The position numbers and the translations under genes were made by a program. The notes under the pieces were generated by a model, which saw nothing but the letters and a program-made list of their open reading frames with translations, ran no database searches and had not been told where the DNA came from. A stretch of DNA of 64,000 nucleotides, from positions 1-64,000 of the forward strand of contig JACRBG010000022.1 in the NCBI GenBank assembly GCA_016234595.1. Reading direction: 5' to 3'. Origin of the DNA: Chloroflexota bacterium. Lineage in GTDB: Bacteria; Chloroflexota; Anaerolineae; Aggregatilineales; J027. Each line of letters opens with the position of its first letter. Positions within the stretch are counted from its first letter, which is position 1. This document shows positions 25,176-34,802 of the stretch, piece after piece.

Positions 25176-25601
25176 TTAATGTCCGCAGGTACTGCAACCA
25201 CCCTCGGATGAGGCTTCATGGTCTTTAGTACGGAACGAAGTGCCACAACCACAGGTTGAAACTGCATTCGGGTTATCAATGCGGAAACCGCCACCCATCA
25301 GGCTGTCGACAAAATCAATGACTGCTCCACGCACATACAGCAAGCTCGTAGGGTCAATGACCATGCGCACACCATCAATTTCAACGCTGGTGTCAAATTC
25401 CTGCACATTCCCCTCAAACGCCATTCCATATTGCAGGCCAGAGCAACCGCCGCCCGCCACAAATACGCGCAGTGCATGGTCAGGAATATTCTTTTCTGCC
25501 AATAACTGCTTAATCTTCGAAACGGCTGGTGGCGTCACCACCAATACCGGAGTGTCTTCAATGATCAGTTCGACCTTTTCCTGTACCTGCATGTCAGTCA
25601 T
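25176..25601 (-). CDS. A-type iron-sulfur carrier (IscA/ErpA family)
   Basis: 141 aa. HesB/IscA fold with the three conserved Cys: C53 in GGGCSGLQYG and C117/C119 in STCGCGTSF. It carries or inserts [2Fe-2S]/[4Fe-4S] clusters into target proteins in the cytosol. A C-terminal extension of ~20 residues ends in a further C-x2-C (GGCSTCGH), unusual for the family. ATG 25601 follows AAGGGAATATC. A SufR-like Fe-S-sensing regulator is the next gene upstream on the same strand, 106 bp away, so it is probably controlled by cluster supply. Confidence 0.9.
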   Translation of the reverse strand: MTDMQVQEKVELIIEDTPVLVVTPPAVSKIKQLLAEKNIPDHALRVFVAGGGCSGLQYGMAFEGNVQEFDTSVEIDGVRMVIDPTSLLYVRGAVIDFVDSLMGGGFRIDNPNAVSTCGCGTSFRTKDHEASSEGGCSTCGH

Positions 25602-25707
25602 GATATTCCCTTACACACTAAACTGAGGCGAATAGATTGGTAGTGTACTGCTGATAGTTTTAACCGTCAATTAAATTTTGTAAATAAAAAACGCTTTTAA
25701 TTGATAT

Positions 25708-26367
25708 TTATTTGACCGCCATTACATCCAAGTTATGGATAAAATAATTGCAGCTTTTTTCCCCTTCGGCAATGCGGCCCAAACGGCGTGGCACAACCCC
25801 CAGCAAATTCGCCACAAGGTGCATATCAATGTTACACACCTCATCATGCGAATCAGCCACTTTCTCAAAAGGACAGTTCGAGGTCGAAAGAATATACCCC
25901 TTACCCGATGAGTCTGCTTGCCAGTCAGCTTCATAACCCATCGCGGTGAGATAGCCCACCACAAAATTTAGACGATCTTCAATCGGCAAATCTTTCGGAA
26001 TTCCTGCATCGGCGCTCATCTGATCCGCCACCCCTTCCAAAATCACGTTGATTTCAGGGCGCGGTAGATGCGCTTTCATTTGTTCTAAAAGGCTTGTTGC
26101 CAGACCCGCGTAGTTCGAAGGAAAAAAATCGAGGCCTTTTTCCGTCAAGCGATAGACATATTGAGGCCTGCCCGGGCTTTCCCGACGGCGCACTTCTGGC
26201 GCTTCGACCAACCCATTTACCTGCAAAATATCCAAATGATGGCGTATAGTTGCCGCCGTCACTTTCTTCTCGTTGGATTGATGCAGCAACGCTACGATTT
26301 CATCTACCGTCATTTCGGTGTTTTTCTTCAATATATCGAGAATATGTCGCCGCGTTTCTTGAAACAT
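25708..26367 (-). CDS. SufR-like iron-sulfur-responsive HTH regulator
   Basis: 219 aa. N-terminal winged helix (RRHILDILKKNTEMTVDEIV, then TAATIRHHLDILQVNGLVE with wing RRESPGRPQYVYRLTEKG). The C-terminal half holds Cys165, Cys178 and Cys206. The first two are spaced C-x12-C as in SufR, whose known pattern is C-x12-C-x13-C-x14-C. The third SufR Cys is absent and the last pair spans 27 residues. Three-Cys ligation, perhaps with another residue, would still allow a cluster. The neighbouring IscA-type carrier supports an Fe-S homeostasis role. Confidence 0.8.
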   Translation of the reverse strand: MFQETRRHILDILKKNTEMTVDEIVALLHQSNEKKVTAATIRHHLDILQVNGLVEAPEVRRRESPGRPQYVYRLTEKGLDFFPSNYAGLATSLLEQMKAHLPRPEINVILEGVADQMSADAGIPKDLPIEDRLNFVVGYLTAMGYEADWQADSSGKGYILSTSNCPFEKVADSHDEVCNIDMHLVANLLGVVPRRLGRIAEGEKSCNYFIHNLDVMAVK

Positions 26368-26513
26368 ACTGCGTTTTACCTATACCATTGCTTCATTTTG
26401 GGAATTCTTTGCAAATTTATTCAACTAATTCCTGCCTAATCCTAACACGCGGCCTCTTGTATTGTCAAATGAGATAGTGGTTTGAAATGCTATGCCATAA
26501 GGCATATCATAAA

Positions 26514-27041
26514 TTAAAGTTTTCCCGCCACTTCCCAAGCCAAATGCTGAATTTCAGGCAAGATCAGTTTAGTCATAGCCAGTGTCACTGCGTCCACGCT
26601 CCCCGGCATTGAAAACACCACACACCCGCGATAGACCCCTGCCGTCGCCCGTGATAGCATTGCCGCCGCTCCTACTTGTTCATAACTTAACATGCGGAAC
26701 AATTCACCAAAGCCGGGGAGCGTCTTCTCCAATTTTCCGCTAATAGCATCATAGGTGCGGTCGCGTGGTGCAATCCCCGTCCCTCCATTAAACAAAATCA
26801 GGCGCGGCGGTTGTTCAAACCCTGTTAGGTCATCCAACAATTTCGCCATCAAATCGGCCTCATCCTTGACTACATGATAGGCCACGACCTGATGTCCAGC
26901 TTCTTCCAATAATCGGCGGATGGTCTGACCGCTCGTATCGGTTTCAGGGGTACGGGTATCGCTGGCTGTTACAATCGCACAGGTAATGACTCGCATCACC
27001 TCAGCGGCGCGTTCTCGATGCTGGTCTGATGACATGGACAT
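26514..27041 (-). CDS. moaB: Molybdenum cofactor biosynthesis protein MoaB/MogA family
   Basis: 175 aa. Adenylates molybdopterin before metal insertion, or has a related role, in the cytosol. Molybdopterin-binding fold: [20 protein letters not shown] near residue 20, [19 protein letters not shown] around 80-100 (the GGTG loop), and [16 protein letters not shown] near the end. Length fits MoaB rather than the longer MogA/MoeA. ATG 27041 follows GAGGAAAAAAC. No other molybdenum genes are adjacent. A small TATGCC/GGCATA hairpin lies at 26490-26505, just beyond its stop. Confidence 0.92.
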   Translation of the reverse strand: MSMSSDQHRERAAEVMRVITCAIVTASDTRTPETDTSGQTIRRLLEEAGHQVVAYHVVKDEADLMAKLLDDLTGFEQPPRLILFNGGTGIAPRDRTYDAISGKLEKTLPGFGELFRMLSYEQVGAAAMLSRATAGVYRGCVVFSMPGSVDAVTLAMTKLILPEIQHLAWEVAGKL

Positions 27042-27167
27042 GTTTTTTCCTCGTATTGTCTATCCCGAAATCAGCCACCTGACCTATATCACAAGCGACC
27101 AAGTGGTGGATTTCAAAATTTAGCTTCTACCGTATGCTGTTATCAGCAAATCCAAATAAGGAGGCTC

Positions 27168-27494
27168 ATGATGTTCTTTCTTGCCGACACCATTACCAGT
27201 AAACCAGTAACCCTCAATACCACGGTAGGTCAGATCATCGCATGGATCGTTATTGGTCTAATCTCTGGGTTGTTAGCCAGTTTTTTTATGCGCGGTCGCA
27301 AAAACCTTAGCACGGTCGTCTTGATTGGGCTGGCGGGCGCGTTGGTCGGTGGCTTCGTTTTTGATATTTTGAATATCCAAATAACTGGGTCACTCAACAA
27401 TGGCTTCGTCATCCGATGGATTGACATCTTGGTCGCATTCATTGGCTCAATCTTGATTTTACTTGTGACCAGTCGGCTGTCTTTCCGAACCTAA
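27168..27494 (+). CDS. GlsB/YeaQ/YmgE-family small membrane protein
   Basis: 108 aa with three hydrophobic helices. The middle carries the family's glycine-rich signature: GLISGLLASFFMRGRKN, then LIGLAGALVGGFVFDIL, and the last helix IDILVAFIGSILILLVTSRL. These are stress-linked inner-membrane proteins (old name transglycosylase-associated) with no proven enzymatic role. A strong ribosome binding site, AAGGAGGCTC, precedes ATG 27168. It ends at a bidirectional hairpin shared with the large converging gene. Confidence 0.85.
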   Translation: MMFFLADTITSKPVTLNTTVGQIIAWIVIGLISGLLASFFMRGRKNLSTVVLIGLAGALVGGFVFDILNIQITGSLNNGFVIRWIDILVAFIGSILILLVTSRLSFRT

Positions 27495-27536
27495 GCTATT
27501 ATCCATCAATTTTTGACTTTCTCCGTTTTGCCCCTC

Positions 27537-27580
27537 TGCCAGTCACGCCACTAGTCCCACTAACTAGGGTGTGACTGGCA
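27537..27580. terminator. Large two-tier hairpin between convergent genes
   Basis: TGCCAGTCAC (27537-27546) pairs perfectly with GTGACTGGCA (27571-27580), and inside it CTAGT pairs with ACTAG. It lies 8 bases beyond the stop of the 1170-aa gene and 42 beyond the small membrane-protein gene. No strong T-run. Confidence 0.6.
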
Positions 27581-27588
27581 AACCACTC

Positions 27589-30500
27589 CTAATTTGTACC
27601 CTGTGCGTTAGCCTCATCAACTTTCTTCTTGGCATCGTCGGGTGATGGCGCGGGCGCTTGGGGCGGAGGTGTGGCTTCCTTACCTTCCCCTGCTGCTTCC
27701 TTAGCTTGATCTTCAGCAATCGGGACTCCAAATTGCGATCCCAATTGAAACAGCATCTGCATCACATTTGCTTCTGTCACCTTCAATTGCGAACGCGCAT
27801 TCATTGCGGCAGCTAACGCTTCCAACCCGCCATCCACTGCGTGCAAATTAGCTTCTGACTGAAGTTCCTTAATCAGGGCAAAATGTGATTTATCAAAATC
27901 GCCCATCGCCGTTTTGGTCTGGGCCACCAAGTCATTAATGACCTTCTGACGCTCCGCCAATTTCTCTGGTAGGTTACGGGTATTCTTCAAGATATTCTCG
28001 AATTTCGCGGCAAGGCCACTAAACGCACTCGCCGCGTCCCCTGTTCCTTTAATACCAGCCCGCTCGACAATTGAGGCAAAGCGTTCCCCATATTTACCAA
28101 TATTCTTGAGAACATCGGCCAACTGACTGGGATTAACCGCTCCACGCAGAAATTGCGAGGCATATTTATCCAATTTCATCAGTTGGTCAAGGGCCGCCGT
28201 CAAAAGCTGCGACTTAAGCATCGGCTTGCCTGCCATTTCCCCTACCTTGATAACCTGACCTGTTGCGGGATCAAGTTGTTTGTAGGGTTCATAGCCGGGG
28301 AAGTAGTCACGCTCACTCACCATCGAGCGCACCCCACCACCAGAGAAGTAGCCGCCTTTTTCAGCCGCATTAATCATGGCCTGCTTCTTCGCAATATCCA
28401 CCACCAGTTTCTTCTGGGCCTCAATATCTTTCGCCATTACCGCTTTTTCAAGCTGATTGACCAGCCCATCAATTTCATGATTCAACAACCCAATCCCCTC
28501 TGGGGAAGGCAGCGGCACTTTCGTGATCTTAATGCCCATACCCTCCATCTGCTTCTTCAGCGATGCAATCAACCCCTCATCGCCCAATTTTTCCGCTTGG
28601 CCCAAGCGCAGATTCATCAGCATTTCTTGTTCAAAGGCGGCGGCTTGTTGGGCGGCCTCTTCACGCAATTTCGGCAATTGGGCAAAAACCTCGTCATACA
28701 GATGGATACGGCGTGGGTCTACAAACAAATCTGTATCCAATAATTTGTTGAGTTCGCTCGGTTCTGCTCCCAGCTTTTGGGCCAGATATTCAACCGCGGC
28801 GTCCCGATGTTTAGCCGCATCCACACTGGAGACTGCCGCATCTTTTTTCCCGGTCTGAGAGACGTCCAAGTCCGAGATGTTGCCCGGTGTACCCGTTCTT
28901 TTTGCTCCCCCACCATACATCTTATCCATGAACTCATTGACTTCTTTGATGAGTGATTGTCGCCACGCTTCCATCGCCTGTCCTGCGGCGGTACTTTTAC
29001 CAAATACGGTCGAGGAATTGAGGGCCTTCCATCCTCCCGACCTTTTCACCACTTCAAGCGGCCCCAGTTCTTCTACCAAAATCATAGCGATTTGATCAGC
29101 TTCTTGCACCGTGCGGAAACCAAGTCGCACGTCTTCAGCCAGCATCTTTAGGTCTTTCTTATAAAGATTGATGTCTGCCGCCGAAATTGGCCCGCGCTTC
29201 ATCACGTCTCGAATGCGCTGGGCTATAGGGTTTTCTTTCCCCAGAATTTCGATCATCTCCTCATACGATTTTCCAGAAGCATCCTTGGCCTTATTCACAC
29301 CTAACTGGGAAATGGCTTTTTCAAGGGTTTCTTTACCTTCGGCATTCGCACCAATACTGGGCAGTTTGGCAATCAGCTCTTTTTCTGCATTCTTAGCTGT
29401 CTCGGTCACAATCTTGTCTACTGCTGGACGTGCCAAGCTCTTCGCCGTCAATCCACCCGCGCGGATGGCTTTCAACCCAACACCGGCAGCGTCAATAAAG
29501 GCGAATACCGTGTCCAAAACTGCCGCAAGGGCTGCCGCGCTAACCTGACCTTCATAAATAAGCTGCGATGAGGGGCTAACGGCTGACTTCGAGGCCGTTG
29601 ACATATCCGCCCAATTCTCAATGCTCATTCCAGCCTGAACAACCCCCGCCCCTACCCCAGCAGCAGCAGCTATCCAGAAGGTGGCGGTTCCAAAGGTGGC
29701 CAGTTCAGCAATGACAAAGGCAGCAGCGGCTAAGGCCCCAAGCCCCAAACTTGTCCAAAACTGGGCGCTTTCATGGCCCTCGACTTCTTCCTTGATAATA
29801 AATTTACCAACTGGGGATGCCCAATTGAATTTCCCCCCTGCTGTACCTGCCATCAATTGCCCATGAATCGGCAGCAAATCTCGATAATCAAGGTCATTCG
29901 AGCTAATCATCGGGATCGATTTCTTGATGTTGACCGCTAAATCACGCAGGCCCTCGCCCATCAGAGATTGAACCGCTTGGGGGCTGTCTGCTTTCACCAA
30001 TTCTTCCAAACGGCCAGCCTGTGCCAATGGATATAACCCGGGATATTTAGTGGAGTAGCCCTCAATAATGCCGTTCATTTCGTCGTAGTGGGCTTTAACT
30101 TCAGAATAGGGTTGAAGCTTATCACTGCCCCTGCCCTGCCCCGGAACCGAGGTCATTTCCGGCGGGCCTTCATGGAAATATTGTTCCCATACAAAAGTGC
30201 GCCCATAGCCATTTCTAATCGTGGCAAGCGGCGGGCTAGATTTATTTTTGGTCGTATAACCCACCTGCAATTGATCCAAGTGATGTTTGGCCTGCATCGC
30301 ATCGCCAAGAATGCCCGCTGCCTCTTGAATTTCTTTGAGTCTTTTTTCCTGATCCGCCCCAAGGCTTTGATTCGGCTTACCACTTTCGGCATCTATCCCC
30401 AGCTGATCCATTTCTTTTTTGACCAGTTCTTGGTTGGAATTGAGATATTTTAGTGCCAGCCCTTGCGTATCCTGCTTAAATTTCTCCTTCAAATCCTTGA

Positions 30501-31101
30501 GACAGGGAATGCCCTCATATTCAACGCCATAATCCACACTTTGCTGAAACAGCGTAAAATAAGCCTCGATTCCCTTAACCCCCATGGAGTCCCAAATTTT
30601 CTCCAGCTTATATTCGTCACTGGGGCCGACCCATGAATTGCTGTGGATTAGTGAAATAATCATGGCTTTTTTGTCGGGGGAAGCTGCCAAAATCGCGGGC
30701 ATATTGGTGTCATTGACATTATCCGAATCTTTGGAATCGATAATCTCATCCACCGTCATCTGTTTATCAGCACTAAAGATTCCACGTTGCACCAGACTTA
30801 CGGCCCCAACCCCAGTTTGCGAGGGTTGTGTCACCATCCGCTGCAAATACTGATTGCCTCGCGTCCGCCCAATCGAAAGCGCCATATTACGCCGTGTCTG
30901 TACTGACAAACGGGGGTCGTGCAATACAGCCGCGTGATTCTCTGGCAAATCACCCCCATCATCGCCCCCTTGCCCACTAAGCGCAATTCCAATACCCTGC
31001 CTAAAATAATCAGGGCTTTCTTGGTCAGCCATCGGTTCGGCTTGTTCAAGTTTTTTCTTTTCGCTATCAGAATCACTGGAAATTTGATGATGATCTGTCA
31101 T
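27589..31101 (-). CDS. Giant eCIS-cargo-like protein, putative toxin/effector
   Basis: 1170 aa, start ATG 31101 behind CAGGAGACTGT. Residues ~52-90 read AVLHDPRLSVQTRRNMAL then GRTRGNQYLQRMV. This 'DPRL....R..LA..IGR..GN..LQR' leader is typical of proteins encoded with or carried by extracellular contractile injection systems (DUF4157-type and relatives). Two adjacent hydrophobic helices at ~445-495 (LGLGALAAAAFVIAELATFG, then WIAAAAGVGAGVVQAGM) could insert in a membrane. Near residue 735-750, GTPGNISDLDVSQTGK resembles the G-x(n)-SDxD motif of nucleotidyltransferase-fold enzymes. The C-terminal third is long helical segments with a Pro/Ala tail. No eCIS structural gene is in the window. Role as a translocated effector is inference. 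Confidence 0.6.
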   Translation of the reverse strand: MTDHHQISSDSDSEKKKLEQAEPMADQESPDYFRQGIGIALSGQGGDDGGDLPENHAAVLHDPRLSVQTRRNMALSIGRTRGNQYLQRMVTQPSQTGVGAVSLVQRGIFSADKQMTVDEIIDSKDSDNVNDTNMPAILAASPDKKAMIISLIHSNSWVGPSDEYKLEKIWDSMGVKGIEAYFTLFQQSVDYGVEYEGIPCLKDLKEKFKQDTQGLALKYLNSNQELVKKEMDQLGIDAESGKPNQSLGADQEKRLKEIQEAAGILGDAMQAKHHLDQLQVGYTTKNKSSPPLATIRNGYGRTFVWEQYFHEGPPEMTSVPGQGRGSDKLQPYSEVKAHYDEMNGIIEGYSTKYPGLYPLAQAGRLEELVKADSPQAVQSLMGEGLRDLAVNIKKSIPMISSNDLDYRDLLPIHGQLMAGTAGGKFNWASPVGKFIIKEEVEGHESAQFWTSLGLGALAAAAFVIAELATFGTATFWIAAAAGVGAGVVQAGMSIENWADMSTASKSAVSPSSQLIYEGQVSAAALAAVLDTVFAFIDAAGVGLKAIRAGGLTAKSLARPAVDKIVTETAKNAEKELIAKLPSIGANAEGKETLEKAISQLGVNKAKDASGKSYEEMIEILGKENPIAQRIRDVMKRGPISAADINLYKKDLKMLAEDVRLGFRTVQEADQIAMILVEELGPLEVVKRSGGWKALNSSTVFGKSTAAGQAMEAWRQSLIKEVNEFMDKMYGGGAKRTGTPGNISDLDVSQTGKKDAAVSSVDAAKHRDAAVEYLAQKLGAEPSELNKLLDTDLFVDPRRIHLYDEVFAQLPKLREEAAQQAAAFEQEMLMNLRLGQAEKLGDEGLIASLKKQMEGMGIKITKVPLPSPEGIGLLNHEIDGLVNQLEKAVMAKDIEAQKKLVVDIAKKQAMINAAEKGGYFSGGGVRSMVSERDYFPGYEPYKQLDPATGQVIKVGEMAGKPMLKSQLLTAALDQLMKLDKYASQFLRGAVNPSQLADVLKNIGKYGERFASIVERAGIKGTGDAASAFSGLAAKFENILKNTRNLPEKLAERQKVINDLVAQTKTAMGDFDKSHFALIKELQSEANLHAVDGGLEALAAAMNARSQLKVTEANVMQMLFQLGSQFGVPIAEDQAKEAAGEGKEATPPPQAPAPSPDDAKKKVDEANAQGTN

Positions 31102-31256
31102 ACAGTCTCCTGAGGAAGCGGATAAAAATAAGTAGAAAGCGTCATAAGAATATTAGTCTTCTTGTTGACTAATTCCGATAAATAGTTGTGTGGTAATTAG
31201 AAGTGAAACGCCTACATTGCATTATATACGAAAGTTTGGGCCCACCGGAAATTTAA

Positions 31257-31293
31257 ATAAAAAGAGATGCTTGTGTTATAGCATCCCTTTTTT
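31257..31293 (-). terminator. Bidirectional terminator after the nuo operon
   Basis: Hairpin AAGAGATGCT/AGCATCCCTTT (8-nt loop) with T-runs on both sides: TCTCTTTTTATTT on the minus strand after nuoI, and CCCTTTTTT on the plus strand. Confidence 0.75.
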
Positions 31294-31315
31294 GATTACA
31301 TTCTCTTGAGGGAGT

Positions 31316-32872
31316 TTATTCCCAAGCAACGCCGTTTTCTTGCGCTAGCTTCTTAGCCTCCGCAATTTGCTTGCGGTCATTGCTAGTCAGCTTGATTTCT
31401 TTGGCCTTGCCTTTACGTTCCAATTCCTTACCTGCTTCAATAGTCGCCATCACACCACCTGCCGCTGCCGGAGCAGAAGCTACTGGTGCAGCGGGAGCCG
31501 ATACAGGGGCGGATTCGACAACGGTTTCAGCAACCGGAACCGCCACAGCCACGGTCTCAACAACTGCGCCGGGGGTAAATCCACCTGCCGCATCTTCAAT
31601 TGTTGTACCAGCATCCCCAGCAGCTTTCTTGGCCGCCGAAATTGCTTTGCGGTGGGTCGAAGCTGGCTTAAAGGTCTTTTCTTTGATGAGGGTCTCAAGC
31701 TTCACTGCTGCTGCCGCCCGTGCAGCGACAGGCAAACCCTCATTTTCTGCCCACTGTGCCAATTGGTCAGGGCTGGCCCCTTCCACATTGATGCTCAAAC
31801 TCGCTGGCGCAGCGGCCTTAGGAGCAGCGGCAGGTGTTGCGGCGGCAACAGGGGTGGCAGTTGCGGCTGGCGCGGCGGCCATCACAACTTCACCCGGTTT
31901 GAAGGATGCCGCCGATTCTTCGATTGTTGTATTAGCTTCCTTCGCGGTCTTCTTTGCTGCCGAAACCGCTTTGCGATGTTCGGAGGATGGCTTGAAGGTC
32001 TTTTCAGCCATCATCTGCTCTAATTTGACGGCAGCGGCTGAACGGGCTGGCAGTGGCAAGCCTTCATTCGCGGCCCACTGTGCCAATTGGTCAGGGCTGG
32101 CCCCTTCCACATTGATACTCACACCCGCAGGTGCAGCAGCAATCCGGGGTGCACCGGGCGCAGCGGCAACAGCGGCTGGTTTCGCGGCAGCGGTTTCAAT
32201 ATCGGGATTATGCGAGGCTTTGTTGCGTTTTTCCCATTCCGGCTCGGTCATCGCGATACCAGACTTCTTGGCGACCTTCGCAGTATCCTTGTGTTCCCAT
32301 TGACCACGGGCCTCGGCTTCTTCCAATGCGCGGTTTGGCGCAATCTGCTGCCAATAGCTCACAGGTTTAGAAAGATGGGATTTATCATAGATATGGTTAG
32401 ACGTACGATCATAGGATGCCAATTCATAATTATGATCCATCTTAATGGCATCAAATGGGCAATATTCCGCGCAATACCCGCAGTTCATGCAAATATCAAT
32501 GTCAATATAGAACGCTTCGGGCTCAGGTTTAGGCCGACCCGTCTTAGCATCCGTTCCACGCACAATCCAAATACATTGCGGCGGGCAAACCTTTGCGCAA
32601 ATGCCACACGACGTACACCAGTCATGGCTGGGGGCGTGCGGATCATCAGCATTGTTCACGACCAAAAACGGCACAAAGCGGAAGCGTTCCGGCATCGCCA
32701 GCTTTTCGTCTGGATATTCAACGGTATAGAGACCTTTAGCCTGTGTCCCCTGACGCACGGCGAAGGTTTCGGGGGTCTGTTTTGTCCCAAACATGCCGAG
32801 GTCAACCACAAACGTATCTACAAAGCGTTTTAGGGTGATACGCAGGCCGTTCCAAATTCCAATTCCGTACAT
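31316..32872 (-). CDS. nuoI: NADH-quinone oxidoreductase subunit I with long repeat-bearing tail
   Basis: 518 aa, about three times the usual NuoI. Residues 86-96 (CTSCGICAKVC) and 128-138 (CMNCGYCAEYC), each followed by Pro, bind two [4Fe-4S] clusters (N6a/N6b) that pass electrons toward quinone in complex I. From ~235 on, a tail absent from normal NuoI carries two ~80-residue repeats (~250-330 and ~360-440) with shared blocks SINVEGASPDQLAQWA, KTFKP, HRKA and TTIE. A third partial copy forms the C-terminus. Ala/Pro linkers separate them. Start ATG 32872 follows GAGGAGAGAGT; an upstream frame through the intergenic repeat is rejected. Last gene of the operon. Confidence 0.9.
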   Translation of the reverse strand: MYGIGIWNGLRITLKRFVDTFVVDLGMFGTKQTPETFAVRQGTQAKGLYTVEYPDEKLAMPERFRFVPFLVVNNADDPHAPSHDWCTSCGICAKVCPPQCIWIVRGTDAKTGRPKPEPEAFYIDIDICMNCGYCAEYCPFDAIKMDHNYELASYDRTSNHIYDKSHLSKPVSYWQQIAPNRALEEAEARGQWEHKDTAKVAKKSGIAMTEPEWEKRNKASHNPDIETAAAKPAAVAAAPGAPRIAAAPAGVSINVEGASPDQLAQWAANEGLPLPARSAAAVKLEQMMAEKTFKPSSEHRKAVSAAKKTAKEANTTIEESAASFKPGEVVMAAAPAATATPVAAATPAAAPKAAAPASLSINVEGASPDQLAQWAENEGLPVAARAAAAVKLETLIKEKTFKPASTHRKAISAAKKAAGDAGTTIEDAAGGFTPGAVVETVAVAVPVAETVVESAPVSAPAAPVASAPAAAGGVMATIEAGKELERKGKAKEIKLTSNDRKQIAEAKKLAQENGVAWE

Positions 32873-32892
32873 ACTCTCTCCTCGCTCAAAAT

Positions 32893-32931
32893 CCCCCTCT
32901 CCAAACGCGGAGAGAGGGTTAGGGGTGGGGT
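32893..32931. repeat. Dispersed GC-rich palindromic repeat between nuoCD and nuoI
   Basis: CCCCCTCTCC-AAACGC-GGAGAGAGGG followed by TTAGGGGTGGGG. Same family as 20514 and 61226. It ends three bases from the nuoCD stop and may alter the nuoCD:nuoI ratio through RNA structure. Confidence 0.65.
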
Positions 32932-32933
32932 TA

Positions 32934-34781
32934 TTATCTGTCCGTTTCACCCAATACAATGTCAATACTACCCAAAATCACCACGAGGTCAGCTATTTTG
33001 TGACCCACGCACATCTGCTCTAAGGCCGTCAGATTGATGAAACTGGGAGCGCGGATGTGATAGCGCCACGGGTTTTGGTCAAAGTCCTTGCCCGGCACAC
33101 CCACCACATAATAACCAAGTTCACCTTTCGGGTTTTCCACGCGACCATAGCTTTCGCCGCCATTCGGGATACGTGGGCTATAGGCATCAATACCGAGAAC
33201 ACTCTGTCCGGCTGTGTCCTTCAGGCGTGGATAGACCTGTTGCAAAATCCGTACACTCTGGCGCATTTCTTCCAAGCGCACCAAGTACCGATCATACACA
33301 TCGCCATAGGTTCCGGTCGGAATATCGAAGTCCAATTCGGGGTAGATACTATAGGGGTCAGCCTTGCGCACATCATACGGCACGCCACTCGCCCGCAAAA
33401 CAGGCCCAGCCGCGCTTACTGCAATCGCTTGGTCAGCCGTCAAAATCCCGACCCCACGTGTGCGGTTATACACAATTTCGTTCTTGGTCAGCAGGCGGTC
33501 AAATTCATCCGTAAAGTTAGGCAGGCGCTCATAAATCAGATTGTGCAGGAATTCCATCGTATCCACATCGCGGATCACATCGTTTTCCAACACAGCATGG
33601 GCCATCATGCGTTCGGGAATATCTTTAAAGACTCCCCCAAAGCGCATGTAATTGCACATCATACGGGTGCCAGCCGTCGCCTCAAAGAAGTCGAGAATCA
33701 GTTCGCGCTCAAAAATCGCGTACAGGGCTGGGGTGAAGAAAGCGCCGAGGTCGTTCAGCAAGAAACCAATTGACCACAGGTGATTGATATAGCGGGTCAA
33801 CTCGACCATCAACACACGAATTACTTCGGTGCGTTCGGTTGGTTGGTTATAGCCCTTGACCTGATTTTTCCACATCAGATTTTCAATCGCCAGCGCGTAG
33901 CCGTGATTGTTGCTCATGCTAGAAATGTAATCAAGGCGGTCGGTATAGGGCATGTTCATAATCCACGTATTGCGCTCGCCAATCTTTTCATGATTGCGAT
34001 GCAAATACCCCATAACGGGTTCGAGTGTTTCCACTGTCTCGCCGTTCAGGGTACAAACCATTCGGAACACACCATGTGTACTGGGGTGATGCGGCCCAAG
34101 ATTCACCACCAATTTATCGGTGTGAATCGCGCTACCTTCAATCTGTACCCCCAAATTCAGGCCTTCATAATGATCCAGTTCCGACATATCGCGGATTTGG
34201 TCACCTGTAAAACCCGCTGGATACTTCACATTCTTGCCAAAGGGGTTATATTCCTCAGCACGGCTTACATTCCCACCGGGCCAGCGGGAATCAAATGGCT
34301 TATGCTCGGCTTCATAATAAGCCTCTTTCCAATCTTTCCGCAGTGGGTGGCCTTCAAAGCCTTCCCACATCAAAATGCGCTTCAGATTGGGATGTCCACT
34401 AAAATGAATGCCCATCAAGTCATAGGCTTCGCGCTCTTGGAAATCTGCCCCCGGCCACACACTGACCACACTTGGCACAGTGGCAACATCACGCGGGGTG
34501 CGGGTTTTGACGGTCAAGGCCTTGCCACCGCTGGTGCGATAGGCATGATAGACCACCTCAAAATAATCCCCAAAACCAAGATAGTCTACGCCGGTTACGT
34601 TCGATAAATAGTCGTAGCCAAGTTCATCCCGAATCGCCTGTGCCACATCCACCAACGAATCGCGGTCAACGACAATCCCCTCATAATTTTGACGGTCATC
34701 AGCTTTCACTGCCCCGCCAAAACGACCTAATCCAGCCAATGCCTCTTGGATGGGGTCTTGTACCAATGCTTTATCTACCAT
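32934..34781 (-). CDS. nuoCD: NADH-quinone oxidoreductase subunit C/D fusion
   Basis: 615 aa. N-terminal ~175 residues are NuoC (30-kDa subunit: [40 protein letters not shown]). The remainder is NuoD (49-kDa: [53 protein letters not shown]). NuoD's His and Asp/Tyr residues shape the quinone pocket, and the fusion forms the connecting module of complex I at the membrane face. C-D fusions are known in several phyla. It is co-transcribed with nuoB (21 bp upstream) and nuoI (downstream, past a repeat). Subunits A, E-H and J-N are not in the window. Confidence 0.95.
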   Translation of the reverse strand: MVDKALVQDPIQEALAGLGRFGGAVKADDRQNYEGIVVDRDSLVDVAQAIRDELGYDYLSNVTGVDYLGFGDYFEVVYHAYRTSGGKALTVKTRTPRDVATVPSVVSVWPGADFQEREAYDLMGIHFSGHPNLKRILMWEGFEGHPLRKDWKEAYYEAEHKPFDSRWPGGNVSRAEEYNPFGKNVKYPAGFTGDQIRDMSELDHYEGLNLGVQIEGSAIHTDKLVVNLGPHHPSTHGVFRMVCTLNGETVETLEPVMGYLHRNHEKIGERNTWIMNMPYTDRLDYISSMSNNHGYALAIENLMWKNQVKGYNQPTERTEVIRVLMVELTRYINHLWSIGFLLNDLGAFFTPALYAIFERELILDFFEATAGTRMMCNYMRFGGVFKDIPERMMAHAVLENDVIRDVDTMEFLHNLIYERLPNFTDEFDRLLTKNEIVYNRTRGVGILTADQAIAVSAAGPVLRASGVPYDVRKADPYSIYPELDFDIPTGTYGDVYDRYLVRLEEMRQSVRILQQVYPRLKDTAGQSVLGIDAYSPRIPNGGESYGRVENPKGELGYYVVGVPGKDFDQNPWRYHIRAPSFINLTALEQMCVGHKIADLVVILGSIDIVLGETDR

Positions 34782-34802
34782 TTTTATTGTTGTCTCCTAA
34801 AA

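Noticed and set aside
28153-28743. Plus-strand frame of 196 codons opposite the giant protein gene
   Set aside because: Antisense to long helical coding sequence, no ribosome binding site and no motif.
31371-32303. Long plus-strand open frame (310 codons) opposite the nuoI tail
   Set aside because: It is antisense to an Ala/Lys-rich coding region, has no ribosome binding site and gives a low-complexity Ala/Ser translation. It is a shadow of nuoI.
32087-34607. Several plus-strand frames of 240-275 codons opposite nuoI and nuoCD
   Set aside because: They lie entirely inside clearly identified complex I genes, lack start signals and show no recognisable motif.
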